This document shows, one piece after another, positions 43,104-51,997 of a stretch of 64,000 nucleotides of DNA. The stretch covers positions 255,924-319,923 of the forward strand of contig NZ_FCOU01000012.1 in NCBI RefSeq assembly GCF_900046475.1, given 5' to 3'. The notes under the pieces are model-generated. The model saw only the letters and a program-made list of their open reading frames with translations. It did no database searches and was not told the DNA's origin. The number at the start of each line of letters is the position of its first letter. The stretch's first letter is position 1. Made by a program: the position numbers and the translations under genes. The stretch is from Collinsella ihumii (lineage in GTDB: Bacteria > Actinomycetota > Coriobacteriia > Coriobacteriales > Coriobacteriaceae).

Positions 43104-44048
43104 ATGTCTCGTCGTATTGTTGTTGCCCTTGGTGGCAATGCGCTGGGATCCAATCTTCCCGAGCAGATGGCTGCGGTCAAGATCACCGCGCGCGCCATCG
43201 TCGACCTCATCGAGGAGGGCAACGAGGTCGTGATCGTGCACGGCAACGGCCCGCAGGTCGGCATGATCGCCAACGCGATGGCCGAGCTCACGCGCTCCGA
43301 TCCCGAGAAGTACATCCCCTGCCCGCTGTCGGTGTGCGGCGCCATGAGCCAGGGCTACATCGGCTATGACCTGCAGAACGCCCTGCGCGAGGAGATGCTC
43401 GACCGCGGCATGAACAAGGGCGTCGCCACCGTGCTGACCCAGATCCAGGTCGACCCCGCCGACCCGGCGTTCGAGAACCCGACCAAGCCCATCGGCCCGT
43501 TCATGAGCGAGGAGGAGGCCGACAAGCTCACGCGCGAGCGCGACTACGACTTCATGCACGACGAGAAGAAGGGCTACCGCCGCGTCGTGGCGAGCCCCAA
43601 GCCCGTCTCGATCGTGGAGCTCGACACCATCTCCGCGCTCGTCGAATCCGATCACGTGGTCGTCTGCTGCGGTGGCGGCGGCATCCCCGTCATCCCGACC
43701 GAGGGTCATCACCTCAAGGGCGCGGCAGCGGTCATCGACAAGGATTTCGCGGCCGAGAAGCTCGCCGAGCAGCTCGATGCCGACTCGCTCGTCATCCTGA
43801 CGGCGGTCGAGAAGGTCGCCATCGGCTTCGGCACCGACCACGAGGAGTGGCTGGACACGCTGACGCCCGAGCGCGCCAACGAGCTTGGCGAGGCCGGCGA
43901 GTTCGGCACCGGCTCCATGCTGCCCAAGGTCCAGGCTGCCACCGCGTTCGTCGAGAGCAAGGAGGGGCGCACGTCGCTCATCACGCTGCTCGAGAAGGCG
44001 GCGGACGGCCTTGCGGGCAAGACCGGCACCACGATCGCGCGCGCATAA
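43104..44048 (+). CDS. arcC: Carbamate kinase
   Basis: A 314-residue carbamate kinase, forming ATP from carbamoyl phosphate and ADP. Family motifs: VVALGGNALG at the N-terminus, HGNGPQVG, GGGGIPVI near residue 193, and KDFAAEKLAEQLDAD. ATG 43104 with GAAAGGTGAT upstream. Placed after ygeW, it would harvest the carbamoyl phosphate made there (yqeA position in E. coli). A strong terminator follows, so it may close a transcript. Confidence 0.93.
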   Translation: MSRRIVVALGGNALGSNLPEQMAAVKITARAIVDLIEEGNEVVIVHGNGPQVGMIANAMAELTRSDPEKYIPCPLSVCGAMSQGYIGYDLQNALREEMLDRGMNKGVATVLTQIQVDPADPAFENPTKPIGPFMSEEEADKLTRERDYDFMHDEKKGYRRVVASPKPVSIVELDTISALVESDHVVVCCGGGGIPVIPTEGHHLKGAAAVIDKDFAAEKLAEQLDADSLVILTAVEKVAIGFGTDHEEWLDTLTPERANELGEAGEFGTGSMLPKVQAATAFVESKEGRTSLITLLEKAADGLAGKTGTTIARA

Positions 44049-44069
44049 GGTTCGGATACCTCTCCTTCC

Positions 44070-44099
44070 AATGGGATGCCCTGCGGGGCATCCCATTTT
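44070..44099 (+). terminator. Rho-independent terminator after carbamate kinase gene
   Basis: Perfect 12-bp stem 44070-44081/44086-44097 with loop TGCG, running into TTTT. A textbook terminator 21 bases past the stop. Confidence 0.85.
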
Positions 44100-44153
44100 G
44101 CTATGGTGGAAGCGGGGCCTGACGGGACGGGCTGTGGCGGACGGAGGTGCAGG

Positions 44154-44765
44154 ATGCGGATCGGGTGCGTGATCATGGCGTCGGGCGAGGGCAGGCGTTT
44201 TGCCAGGATCGCCGGCGCGGGGCGCAACAAGCTGCTCGCCGATGCGGGCGGGATGCCGCTGGTCGTGCGCACGGTTCGCTCGGTGCCCGCGGAGCGCTTC
44301 GAGGTCGTCGTCTCCACGCGCTGGCCCGAGGTCGCGCGCGTGCTCGACGGCATGGCGCCCGGGGTGCCGGTTGCCCTGCATGAGGGAGGGTTTCGCAGCG
44401 ATTCGGTCCGGGCCGGTTTGGCGGCGGGCGGCGCGCGCTGGGACGGCTGCCTGTTCGTTCCCGGCGACCAGCCGCTGGTGTTGCCTGCGAGCTACGAGGC
44501 GCTCGCGCGGGCGTTCGAGGGCGACCCGGCGCGCGCATGGCGCCTGGCATGGCAGGGTGCTCCCGCGAGCCCGGTGCTGTTCCCGCGCGCATGCTTCGGT
44601 GCGCTCATGGGCCTTGCCGGCAAGGACGGGGGTTCCTCGCTTCTGCGCAGCGGGGCCGTGGACGTGTCTATGGTCGAGGCGGTGCGCGCCGAGGAGCTGA
44701 TGGACGTGGACACGCCGGAGGACCTTGCGGCCGCCTGCCGCGCCCTGGAGGGCATGGCGGGATAG
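44154..44765 (+). CDS. MocA-like molybdenum-cofactor cytidylyltransferase (YgfJ type)
   Basis: A 203-residue nucleotidyltransferase. The N-terminal nucleotide loop is VIMASGEGRRFARIAGAGRN with the downstream KLLAD lysine, and the D-Q-P-L metal site is in LFVPGDQPLVLPASY. MocA enzymes make the cytosine dinucleotide form of molybdopterin for hydroxylases; YgfJ homologues accompany selenium-dependent molybdenum hydroxylases. GGAGGT at 44144-44149 before ATG 44154. Followed 102 bases later by the hydantoinase gene on the same strand. Confidence 0.85.
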   Translation: MRIGCVIMASGEGRRFARIAGAGRNKLLADAGGMPLVVRTVRSVPAERFEVVVSTRWPEVARVLDGMAPGVPVALHEGGFRSDSVRAGLAAGGARWDGCLFVPGDQPLVLPASYEALARAFEGDPARAWRLAWQGAPASPVLFPRACFGALMGLAGKDGGSSLLRSGAVDVSMVEAVRAEELMDVDTPEDLAAACRALEGMAG

Positions 44766-44867
44766 GGGCTGGCGCTTCGGGCCGGTTGCCGGATGCGCGC
44801 TCGCGGGCAGCGCGCATCCGGGAGCTGACACGACATGCGCGAACCGAACAAGAAAGGAGCTTGGCAC

Positions 44868-46235
44868 ATGATCATCATCAAAGGCGGGGCCCTGGTGTGC
44901 CCAGAAGGCCTGCGGCGCGGCGACATCGCCCTCGATGGAGGCAAGATCGCCCGCATCGCGGCGAGCATAGAGCCCGGGACCGACGATACGGTCGAGGACG
45001 CCGCGGGGTGCTGGGTCTTTCCCGGCTTCATCGACGCCCATACGCACCTTCAGTGCTGGACCGGCATGGACTGGACCGCGGACAGCTTTGAGACCGGTAC
45101 GCGTGCGGCCGCCTGCGGCGGCACGACGACCGTCGTCGACTACGCAACGGCCGACCGCGGCGTGACCATGGACGAGGCGCTTGCGGAATGGCACAGGCGC
45201 GCAGACGGCACGTGCACGGCGAACTACGGATTCCATATGGCCATCGCCGAATGGGGCGAGGACAGCGCGGCGCAGATGCGGCGCATGCGCGAGGCGGGCG
45301 TGAGCTCGTTCAAGACGTACCTCGCCTACGACCACCTGCGCCTGACCGACGCGGAGACCCTCCAGTGCCTGGAGTGCGTGCGCGATCTGGACGCCGTGCT
45401 GTGCGTGCACTGCGAGAACGGCGACATCGTCAACGAGCTGCAGCGCGAGGTGCTGGCGGCGGGCGTCACGGGCCCGGAGGGCCACCCGCTGTCGCGTCCC
45501 GCCGAGGCGGAGGCCGATGCGGTGAGCCGCCTGCTGTATCTCGCGAACATCGCGGGCGCCAAGGTCAACGTGGTGCACCTGTCCACGCGCCTCGGCCTCG
45601 ACGCCATCCGTGCGGCGCGGTCCCGCGGCCAGCAGGGCATCTTCGTCGAGACGTGCCCGCAGTACCTCACGCTCGACGACACGAGGTACCTGGAGGAGGG
45701 CGACGACGGGTTCGCGGGGGCCAAGTACGTGATGAGCCCGCCGCTGCGCAAGCCGGCCGATATCGCCGCCCTGCGCGAGGCCGTGCTGGCGGGCGAGGTC
45801 GACTCCATCGCGACCGACCACTGCTCCTTCAACCTTCACGGCCAGAAGGATCGTGGGCGCGACAGCTTCACCCGCATCCCCAACGGGGGCCCGGGCATCG
45901 AGCACCGCCCCGCCGTCATGGCGACGAGCTTCGAGGGGCAGCTCGGGCCCATGGAGCTCATGCATCTCATGAGCGAGGGCCCGGCGCGGGTGTTCGGCAT
46001 GTGGCCCGCCAAGGGGCGCCTCGCCGAGGGCGCTGACGCCGACATCTGCGTGTGGGATCCCGCGGCGCGGTGGACCATCTCGGCGGCGACGCAGCAGCAG
46101 GCGGTCGACTACACGCCCTATGAAGGCCTCGAGGCTCACGGCCGCGCGCACCTGGTGTACGTGAACGGCGTGCTCGCGGCGCGCGACGGCGAGCCGACCG
46201 GCGAGAAGCCGGGCCGATACGTCGAGCGCGGATAG
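44868..46235 (+). CDS. hyuA: D-hydantoinase/dihydropyrimidinase-family amidohydrolase
   Basis: A 455-residue cyclic amidohydrolase. Metal ligands are HxH in IDAHTHLQ, carbamylated Lys149 in SSFKTYLAYD, His in VLCVHCENGD and VNVVHLSTR, and Asp in IATDHCSF. It would open a hydantoin- or dihydropyrimidine-like ring, such as allantoin or a purine-derived ureide (inference). AGAAAGGAG upstream fixes the start. Cluster context matches hyuA of ygeXYW gene sets. Confidence 0.9.
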   Translation: MIIIKGGALVCPEGLRRGDIALDGGKIARIAASIEPGTDDTVEDAAGCWVFPGFIDAHTHLQCWTGMDWTADSFETGTRAAACGGTTTVVDYATADRGVTMDEALAEWHRRADGTCTANYGFHMAIAEWGEDSAAQMRRMREAGVSSFKTYLAYDHLRLTDAETLQCLECVRDLDAVLCVHCENGDIVNELQREVLAAGVTGPEGHPLSRPAEAEADAVSRLLYLANIAGAKVNVVHLSTRLGLDAIRAARSRGQQGIFVETCPQYLTLDDTRYLEEGDDGFAGAKYVMSPPLRKPADIAALREAVLAGEVDSIATDHCSFNLHGQKDRGRDSFTRIPNGGPGIEHRPAVMATSFEGQLGPMELMHLMSEGPARVFGMWPAKGRLAEGADADICVWDPAARWTISAATQQQAVDYTPYEGLEAHGRAHLVYVNGVLAARDGEPTGEKPGRYVERG

Positions 46236-46248
46236 CCCGGACGTGCAT

Positions 46249-46287
46249 CATCGGGGACGTACCTGCCGCGTGCATCCGTCCCCGATG
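46249..46287. terminator. Hairpin between convergent hydantoinase and yqeC genes
   Basis: Perfect 11-bp stem 46249-46259/46277-46287 with a 17-base loop, in the 82-base gap between the two stops. It contains the GGGGACGTA word also repeated at 47900-47960. Confidence 0.55.
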
Positions 46288-46317
46288 GCGGATGCGCCGG
46301 CTGAGGCCGCCTGACGC

Positions 46318-47025
46318 CTACGCGAGGCGGACGAGCTCGCCGTCGCGCAGGCTTCCGGCGAAGACCGGGCAGTCGATGAGCGGCGTGAGCGCCGCGGCGA
46401 GCGCACGGGCATCTCGTTGGGCGCCCGGGCGTTCGGCCTGGTTGACGATCACGAGGTCGTCGGGCATGCCCACGAGTCCTTCGGCGACGATGCCCGCCGC
46501 GATGAGCTCGGGCGACGCCGGCTCGTCGATCGCCACGCCGAGCAGATCGCGGAAGAGCTGGGGGCGGTGCACGACGTCGTAGATGGGCAGGCCGAACCCG
46601 GTCGCGCCCGCGACGTAGATGACGCGGGAGCAGCCGCTCGGAATCTGGGGCTCTCGCTCGCTGTGCGCCTTGAACGGCAGGCCGCGCGACCCGTCGGCCT
46701 CGACGAGAACGTAGTCGGCGGCCGCGGCGATCGAGTCCCAGGGCTCGGCCGGCGCGGTGAGCTTGCCGGTCGATGCCTCCAGGCATCCGAGTTGGATGAG
46801 CGGGGCCCTGCGCGCTTCCGGGGCGAGTTCTTCGAGCGTCGCGGCATAGGCGAGGCCGTCTACGGGAAGCATATGGGTCGAGGTGGCGAGCGCCACGCGG
46901 TGCCCGCGCTGCGAGAGGGTGCGCCCGCCGCGTGCGAGCAGCGTCGATTTGCCGCCGCCCCCGATCACGGCGGTGATGCCGCGAATCGGCTCCAGGATAT
47001 CGACGAGAGTCGTGATGTCGCTCAT
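46318..47025 (-). CDS. yqeC: YqeC-like putative selenium-dependent hydroxylase accessory protein
   Basis: A 235-residue P-loop protein: TAVIGGGGKSTLLARGGRTL is the Walker A region, VLVEADGSRGLPFKAHSERE the conserved E-A-D-G-S-R block, and LPIYDVVHRPQLF a further YqeC signature. YqeC proteins travel with yqeB and selenium-dependent molybdenum hydroxylases and are thought to help cofactor insertion. GGGAGGA directly before ATG 47025. It is the only minus-strand gene inside the cluster, divergent from yqeB (90 bases apart). Confidence 0.85.
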   Translation of the reverse strand: MSDITTLVDILEPIRGITAVIGGGGKSTLLARGGRTLSQRGHRVALATSTHMLPVDGLAYAATLEELAPEARRAPLIQLGCLEASTGKLTAPAEPWDSIAAAADYVLVEADGSRGLPFKAHSEREPQIPSGCSRVIYVAGATGFGLPIYDVVHRPQLFRDLLGVAIDEPASPELIAAGIVAEGLVGMPDDLVIVNQAERPGAQRDARALAAALTPLIDCPVFAGSLRDGELVRLA

Positions 47026-47115
47026 GGGTCCTCCCTGCCTACGGGGTTTGTGGGACACGGTACCACGGATGCAACGGCGCGGGCGGCATCTGATAAGCGA
47101 AAGGACGAAACAGGC

Positions 47116-47898
47116 ATGTTGACATTCATTCGAGGGGCGGGCGACCTGGCGACCGGCATCGCGCTGCGCCTGCACCGCGCCGGCATCTCGGTCGTCATGG
47201 CGGATATCGCCGAGCCCACGTGCATCCGGCGCACCGTGGCGTTCTCCGAGGCCATCCGGTGCGGCAGCGCGCGCGTCGAGGACGTGCGCGCCAGCTTGGG
47301 TGCAACTCCCGACGAGCTGCGCGCAATCGTGGAGCAAGGAGAGGTCGCGGTCGCGGTCGACCCGAACGCCGAGCTCGTGGCGGACCTGGCGCCCGACGCG
47401 GTCGTCGACGCCATCCTCGCCAAGCGCAACCTCGGCACCACGATGGACATGGCGCCCATCGTCATCGGCGTGGGCCCCGGCTTCACCGCGGGCGAGGACT
47501 GCCATGCGGCGGTGGAGACCAAGCGCGGCCACTATCTGGGCCGCGTGCTCTACACCGGCTCGCCCATCGCCAACACGGGCGTTCCCGGCATCATCGCCGG
47601 CGTGGGGGCGAAGCGCGTGCTGCGGAGCCCCGCCGACGGCCCGTTCGAGTGCGTCCACGAGATCGGCGACATCGTCACGGCGGGCGAGGTGGTCGGGCGC
47701 GTGGCGGGCGAGCCCATGCTCGCCACGATCGACGGCGTGCTGCGCGGCCTGCTGGCGCCCGGCGTGCCCGCGTTCAAGGGGATGAAGGCGGGCGATATCG
47801 ACCCGCGCGGAGACGTGTCGTTCGTCAAGACCGTTTCGGACAAGGCGACCGCCGTGGGCGGCGGCGTCCTGGAGGCCCTCTGCCACTTCCGTGCATGA
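47116..47898 (+). CDS. yqeB: YqeB-type selenium-dependent molybdenum hydroxylase maturation protein
   Basis: A 260-residue protein opening with FIRGAGDLATGIALRLHRAG, the Rossmann-like family start, and continuing with AKRNLGTTMDMAPIVIGVGP and the C-terminal lipoyl-like region (GEVVGRVAGEPMLATIDGVL). YqeB (EF2563 type) is required for labile selenium in molybdenum hydroxylases. AAAGGA lies 11 bases before ATG 47116. Followed 106 bases later by the XdhC-like gene. Confidence 0.85.
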   Translation: MLTFIRGAGDLATGIALRLHRAGISVVMADIAEPTCIRRTVAFSEAIRCGSARVEDVRASLGATPDELRAIVEQGEVAVAVDPNAELVADLAPDAVVDAILAKRNLGTTMDMAPIVIGVGPGFTAGEDCHAAVETKRGHYLGRVLYTGSPIANTGVPGIIAGVGAKRVLRSPADGPFECVHEIGDIVTAGEVVGRVAGEPMLATIDGVLRGLLAPGVPAFKGMKAGDIDPRGDVSFVKTVSDKATAVGGGVLEALCHFRA

Positions 47899-48004
47899 CG
47901 GGGACGTATTGCACGAGGGGGACGTACCTCGTTCGTGCATGTTTGCATGAAGGGGACATACCTTCGGCGCCGTTTCCGGGCATTCAACCGCAAAGGATGG
48001 ACCT
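47899..48004 (+). repeat. Three GGGGACRTA words between yqeB and the XdhC-like gene
   Basis: Copies begin at 47900, 47918 and 47952. GTGCAT/TGCATG words also repeat around them, and TGCACGA with TCGTGCA can pair (47910-47939). A related word lies in the hairpin at 46249-46287. It may be a regulatory or leader-RNA element of the cluster. Confidence 0.4.
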
Positions 48005-49033
48005 ATGAACAAGATTGAGATCGTTGACCGCCTGCTGGGGGCGCTGGATGCGCAAGAGCCGGCTGAGCTGACGTTTGTCGCCCAGACGCACGGCTCGGCG
48101 CCGCGCTCGGCGGGCGCATGGATGGCGCTGTTCTCCGACGGGTCGGCTCTGGGCACGGTCGGCGGCGGCAGCGTCGAGAACATCGCGATGGCCGATGCGC
48201 GCGGCCTGCTCGATGCCGGGCAGAGCTGCCTGGTCCGCTACACGATCGGCGGAAAGAAGAGCGATACCGGCATGATCTGCGGGGGAGCGGTCACGCTGTG
48301 CCACGTGCTGGTCGATGCGTCTTTGCGCGACGTCCTCGTTCAGGAGCGACGCATCCTGGCCGAGCGCGGCGAGGGCGTGCTCTCATTCGACCTTTCGGTG
48401 TTCGGCGAGGGGGCGGCAGACTCCACGGAGCACGGCGAGGGGTCCAAACGCGCCGTCGCGGGTTCGGTCCCGGCGTCCATCGTGTTCCCGGAGCGCCAGG
48501 CCGACATCAAGGCGGGGATCTCCTGCGAGCGCTACCTCGAACCCGTCAGCCCCGAGGGCTACACCTACATCTTCGGCTGCGGCCACGTGGGCCGCGCGCT
48601 CGCCTCGACGCTCGCGGCGACCGGCTTTGCCGTCGTCGCCTGCGACGATCGGCCCGAGATGCTCGAGGAGGGCCTCATGCCCGCGACGGTCGAGCGCCGC
48701 CTGGTCGATTACGGCAGCATCGGGGACTTCTGCTCCATCGGGCCGCGCGACTTCGTCGTCTGCGCGACGTCCGGCCACAAGAGCGACCGCGAGGTCGTGG
48801 TGCAGGCGCTGGCGTGCCACCCGACGTACCTAGGGTGCCTCGGCAGCGCCAAGAAGACCGCGTTCGTGCGCGCCCAGCTCGCCGAGGCGGGCTTTTCCGA
48901 CGAGGAGGTCGCACAGGTGCATATGCCCGTCGGTCTGCCCATTCAGGCCGAGACGCCTGAGGAGATCGCGGTGAGCATCGCCGCCGAGATGATCCTGCAT
49001 CGCCGCACGGTGCTGCTGCCGCGCATCCATTAG
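48005..49033 (+). CDS. XdhC/CoxI-family molybdenum hydroxylase maturation protein
   Basis: A 342-residue protein with an N-terminal XdhC/CoxI domain (FVAQTHGSAPRSAGAWMALF, then GTVGGGSVEN) and a C-terminal Rossmann domain (YTYIFGCGHVGRALASTLAA, then YLGCLGSAKKTAFVRAQLAE). XdhC proteins bind and protect the sulfurated molybdenum cofactor before insertion into xanthine dehydrogenase-type enzymes. AAAGGA lies just before ATG 48005. No structural hydroxylase gene is present nearby. Confidence 0.88.
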   Translation: MNKIEIVDRLLGALDAQEPAELTFVAQTHGSAPRSAGAWMALFSDGSALGTVGGGSVENIAMADARGLLDAGQSCLVRYTIGGKKSDTGMICGGAVTLCHVLVDASLRDVLVQERRILAERGEGVLSFDLSVFGEGAADSTEHGEGSKRAVAGSVPASIVFPERQADIKAGISCERYLEPVSPEGYTYIFGCGHVGRALASTLAATGFAVVACDDRPEMLEEGLMPATVERRLVDYGSIGDFCSIGPRDFVVCATSGHKSDREVVVQALACHPTYLGCLGSAKKTAFVRAQLAEAGFSDEEVAQVHMPVGLPIQAETPEEIAVSIAAEMILHRRTVLLPRIH

Positions 49034-49051
49034 GGGGCGTCGGACGGCGTT

Positions 49052-49136
49052 TAGGGAACCACCGGTCAATTCATTCCGCACCGGTCGGCCCCGTGGCGGG
49101 CGCCTGCCGCGAAAGCAATTGACCGGTGGTTCCCTA
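49052..49136. repeat. Perfect 20-bp long inverted repeat
   Basis: Arms 49052-49071 and 49117-49136 are exact complements, enclosing a 45-base GC-rich loop that can itself fold. It lies 18 bases past the XdhC-like stop, before a separate 17-bp terminator (49153-49190). Confidence 0.75.
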
Positions 49137-49152
49137 GGAAAACATCTCCAAA

Positions 49153-49190
49153 CACGGGGGCGCCCGCGACGAATCGCGGGCGCCCCCGTG
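49153..49190. terminator. Very strong bidirectional hairpin
   Basis: Perfect 17-bp GC-rich stem (49153-49169 with 49174-49190) and a CGAA tetraloop, between the convergent XdhC-like and nucleotidase genes. It serves as terminator for the nucleotidase gene on the minus strand. Confidence 0.75.
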
Positions 49191-49226
49191 CTGTATTTCG
49201 GATGCGTGCCGAACCGCGGGAAGGCG

Positions 49227-51509
49227 CTACGCCTGCAGGACGCCCGCATCCACGGCGTTTTTCATGAGGGCGGCCATCTCGGCGCGCGTGGCACCGCGCG
49301 CACCCTCGAGCGTGCGGGCCCCGTCGTGCTCCACGCCGTTGATGATGCCCTGCTGGATGGCCCAGGCGACGGCGGGCCGCGCCCAATCCGAGATGCTTTC
49401 GGCGTCGGCGAACTCGTTGAGCACGGTCTCGTCGACATGCGCCAGGTCGGCGCCCGTGGCCTTGGCGATTACGGAGCAGAACTGCTCGCGGGTGAGCGCC
49501 TCGCCCACGCCGAACAGGTTCGTGCCCTCGTAGCCGGTCATGACGCCGTGCGCCACCGTCCAGTTCACGGCGTCGGTATACCACTCGTCCGCGACGTCGG
49601 CCAGTCCGGAGTCCGGCGCGCCCGGCTCGCCGCCCAGATAGTTGTAGAGCACCGCGGCGGCCTGCTCGCGCGCGAGCGGGTCGTCCACGCCGAAAGTGCC
49701 GTCATCGTAACCGTGGAAGACGCCGTTTTCGGCCGCCCAGACCACGGCCTCGTAATACCATGCGGTCGGGTCCGCGTCGGGGAAGACGCGCTCGGTGTAG
49801 GTGATCGTTCCGGTGAGGTCGTCTACCTGCTGCTCCCAGGAGGCGTCGGCGACCAGCGCGCGCAGCGCCTGCTCGCAGCTGCCCCATTCCTGCGCGAGCC
49901 GCATGGTCGCGAAGGCTGGGTACTCGTCGGTGGCACCGGGCAGATAGCTGTTCATGGCGACGGTGTAGGTGGCATCCGGATCGAACGCGCTGCCGTCCGC
50001 CATCTCGATGGATACGATGCGCTCGCCTTCCGCGGCGTCCCAGTCGATCTCCATCGTGGCGCCGCCCACCACCAGCACGCTGCCGGAGTTGCTCGGCCAG
50101 CTGTACTGCATGGGGTCTTCGCCCGACTCGAGCGCCTCGATCTGCGCGGCCAGGACGTCGCGGCAGGCCTTGGAGATGGACAGGGAGTGCTCGATGGTCG
50201 CGAGGATGTCCGCGCCGGTCAGCTCATAGGTTGCCAGCGTGTTCCCATAGGGCGAGATCGAGATGAGGTCGCCTGCGGTGACGTCGCCCGCCGGCACGCC
50301 CCCGCGAATGCCGCCGGCGTTCTCGAAGGCGAGGTCGGCGCCCGTAAGCGCCAGATACGAACCGGTTACCACGTGGCCGATGGGCATGTCCTCGGTGCGG
50401 ATGCGCTCCCAGCCGCCCGGCAGCTCGGTGGTGGAGTAGGCGTACTCGGTGCTGCTCGTGCCCACGACCTCGTCGAGGATCTCGGCGTTGCGGGCGGCGA
50501 GCTCGTCGGTAAGGGCCTCGACGCCCTCGTCGGCGAGGGCGTACTGGCCCGCGGTGTCGATCTGCTCGCTTTCGCTGCCGGCGACCGACCAGGTGCCGTC
50601 GGCGTTTTCGGAAACGGCGAGGGCGAGCACGCCGATGGACCCGAAGTACTCGCCGGACGGGCTCGAGGGCTCCTCGACCACGGGGACCTCGCGGCCGTCC
50701 GCGGCGGTCACGACCTCGTCGATCAGAACGTGCTCGTGCCCGGCGACGACGGCATCGATGCTGCTCACGTGGGAGGCGAAGCCCTGCGGGTCGGTGCTGT
50801 GCGTCAGGCAGACGACGATGTCCGCACCGGCGGCGCGGGCGGCCTCGGCGGCGTCGACGGCGGCGTCGACGGGATCGGTGAACGCCAGGCCCTCGACGTT
50901 CGCCGCGGGCGTCGAGGTGTAGAACGACTCGTCGATGACGCCCACGATGCCGAGAGTCAGCTGCTCACCTGCGACCTCGAGGTCGACAAGCTGGTACTGC
51001 TGCTCGAAAAACGGCGCGCCGGTGTCCGCGTCCACCACGTTTGCCGCAAGCACCGCAAAGTCATGGTCGGCGTCGAGCTCCGCCAGGCGGTCGGCCCCGT
51101 AGCTCCAGTCGTGGTTGCCCGGCGTGGTGGCGGCTACGTTCGCGGCGTCAAGGAGCTCGGCGATGCTTGCGCCTTCGCTCACCGTGGCGAACGAGTCCCC
51201 GTGGAACGTGTCGCCCGCGTCCAGGACGACGGTGGACGACGCATCGGACATGAGGCCCGCGAGCACCGCGTATGCGTTGACCGGCGTGCCCTCCTCGTCA
51301 TCCTCGTCGGCATAGTGCGTGAGCTCGTAATGGCCGTGCGTGTCGTTGACGTGCAGGATCTGGATGACGCCGGATGCGGTGCCGTCCGCCGCGAGCGCGC
51401 CCTGCGGCAGGCACGCGATGGCAAGCGCTGCGGCGCAGAGCGCCATGACGAGCCGTCGCGCCAACGGGATCCGTGCGCCGGCCCTCCAGGTGAGGTGTGC
51501 ATCTCCCAT
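49227..51509 (-). CDS. SLH-anchored secreted 5'-nucleotidase/2',3'-cyclic phosphodiesterase
   Basis: A 760-residue exported enzyme. Signal peptide at residues 1-40 (ALCAAALAIACLPQGALA). Metallophosphoesterase motifs: ILHVNDTHGHYE, VLDAGDTFHGD, TPGNHDWSYG and VVAGHEHVLI. The 5'-nucleotidase C-terminal domain has ENAGGIRGGVPAGDVTAGDL with ISPYGNTLATYELTG. Three SLH repeats (about residues 570-760) anchor it to the wall. It would release nucleosides from nucleotides outside the cell, which fits the adjoining purine cluster (inference). AAAGGG precedes ATG 51509. Confidence 0.9.
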   Translation of the reverse strand: MGDAHLTWRAGARIPLARRLVMALCAAALAIACLPQGALAADGTASGVIQILHVNDTHGHYELTHYADEDDEEGTPVNAYAVLAGLMSDASSTVVLDAGDTFHGDSFATVSEGASIAELLDAANVAATTPGNHDWSYGADRLAELDADHDFAVLAANVVDADTGAPFFEQQYQLVDLEVAGEQLTLGIVGVIDESFYTSTPAANVEGLAFTDPVDAAVDAAEAARAAGADIVVCLTHSTDPQGFASHVSSIDAVVAGHEHVLIDEVVTAADGREVPVVEEPSSPSGEYFGSIGVLALAVSENADGTWSVAGSESEQIDTAGQYALADEGVEALTDELAARNAEILDEVVGTSSTEYAYSTTELPGGWERIRTEDMPIGHVVTGSYLALTGADLAFENAGGIRGGVPAGDVTAGDLISISPYGNTLATYELTGADILATIEHSLSISKACRDVLAAQIEALESGEDPMQYSWPSNSGSVLVVGGATMEIDWDAAEGERIVSIEMADGSAFDPDATYTVAMNSYLPGATDEYPAFATMRLAQEWGSCEQALRALVADASWEQQVDDLTGTITYTERVFPDADPTAWYYEAVVWAAENGVFHGYDDGTFGVDDPLAREQAAAVLYNYLGGEPGAPDSGLADVADEWYTDAVNWTVAHGVMTGYEGTNLFGVGEALTREQFCSVIAKATGADLAHVDETVLNEFADAESISDWARPAVAWAIQQGIINGVEHDGARTLEGARGATRAEMAALMKNAVDAGVLQA

Positions 51510-51997
51510 AGGGAACCCTTTCTGCGTGCGCGCCGTGCGGCGCGCGGTGGGTACGTACACGCTCAATATATGGTGGACGGGGGAGAGGGGGGCAAGAATA
51601 TTAGGCCGAGCGCTCGATTTCGTGTTCGAACGGCGCCCCCGCACCTCACGAATGCGCGCATGTCTCGCCCGGGGAGAGGCCGATCGCTTCGCGTTGCGCT
51701 CGCGCCTCCGCGCCGGGCGCCTGCGGGCTCGGGCTGCACCGGTATGGTTCACTTGCGCTTTCCTTGCTTCCGCATGTCTACGCCGTCGCAGTGCCGTTCG
51801 CGAGCGGGCGGCATGTTGGGCGGAGGCGTCGCCTTCTCCTCTAGGTGCTCTTGTCTGCTGCAGAGGGTTCTCCCGCGCGCCATGCGGCCTGCCCCTGCGT
51901 AAAAGGACGGGAACCGCGCCCGCTCTTATATAAATGCGCGGTCGATGTCGTGTACCATGTGCGGGTCCTCTTCGACGATCTGAAAGGGGTTGTCTTC
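51510..51997. other. Divergent intergenic region, nothing recognised
   Basis: 488 bases between divergent nucleotidase and TM198-like genes. It must carry both promoters. GC-rich overlapping frames have no ribosome-binding sites or family features. A Shine-Dalgarno GAAAGGGG for the next gene lies at 51982-51989. Confidence 0.35.

Noticed and set aside
42918-46151. 1,077-codon antisense open frame under carbamate kinase and hydantoinase genes
   Set aside because: Arg/Ala/His-rich shadow without domains; sense genes are firmly identified.
49119-51902. 927-codon open frame opposite the nucleotidase gene
   Set aside because: Shadow of the SLH-nucleotidase gene with biased composition and no motifs.
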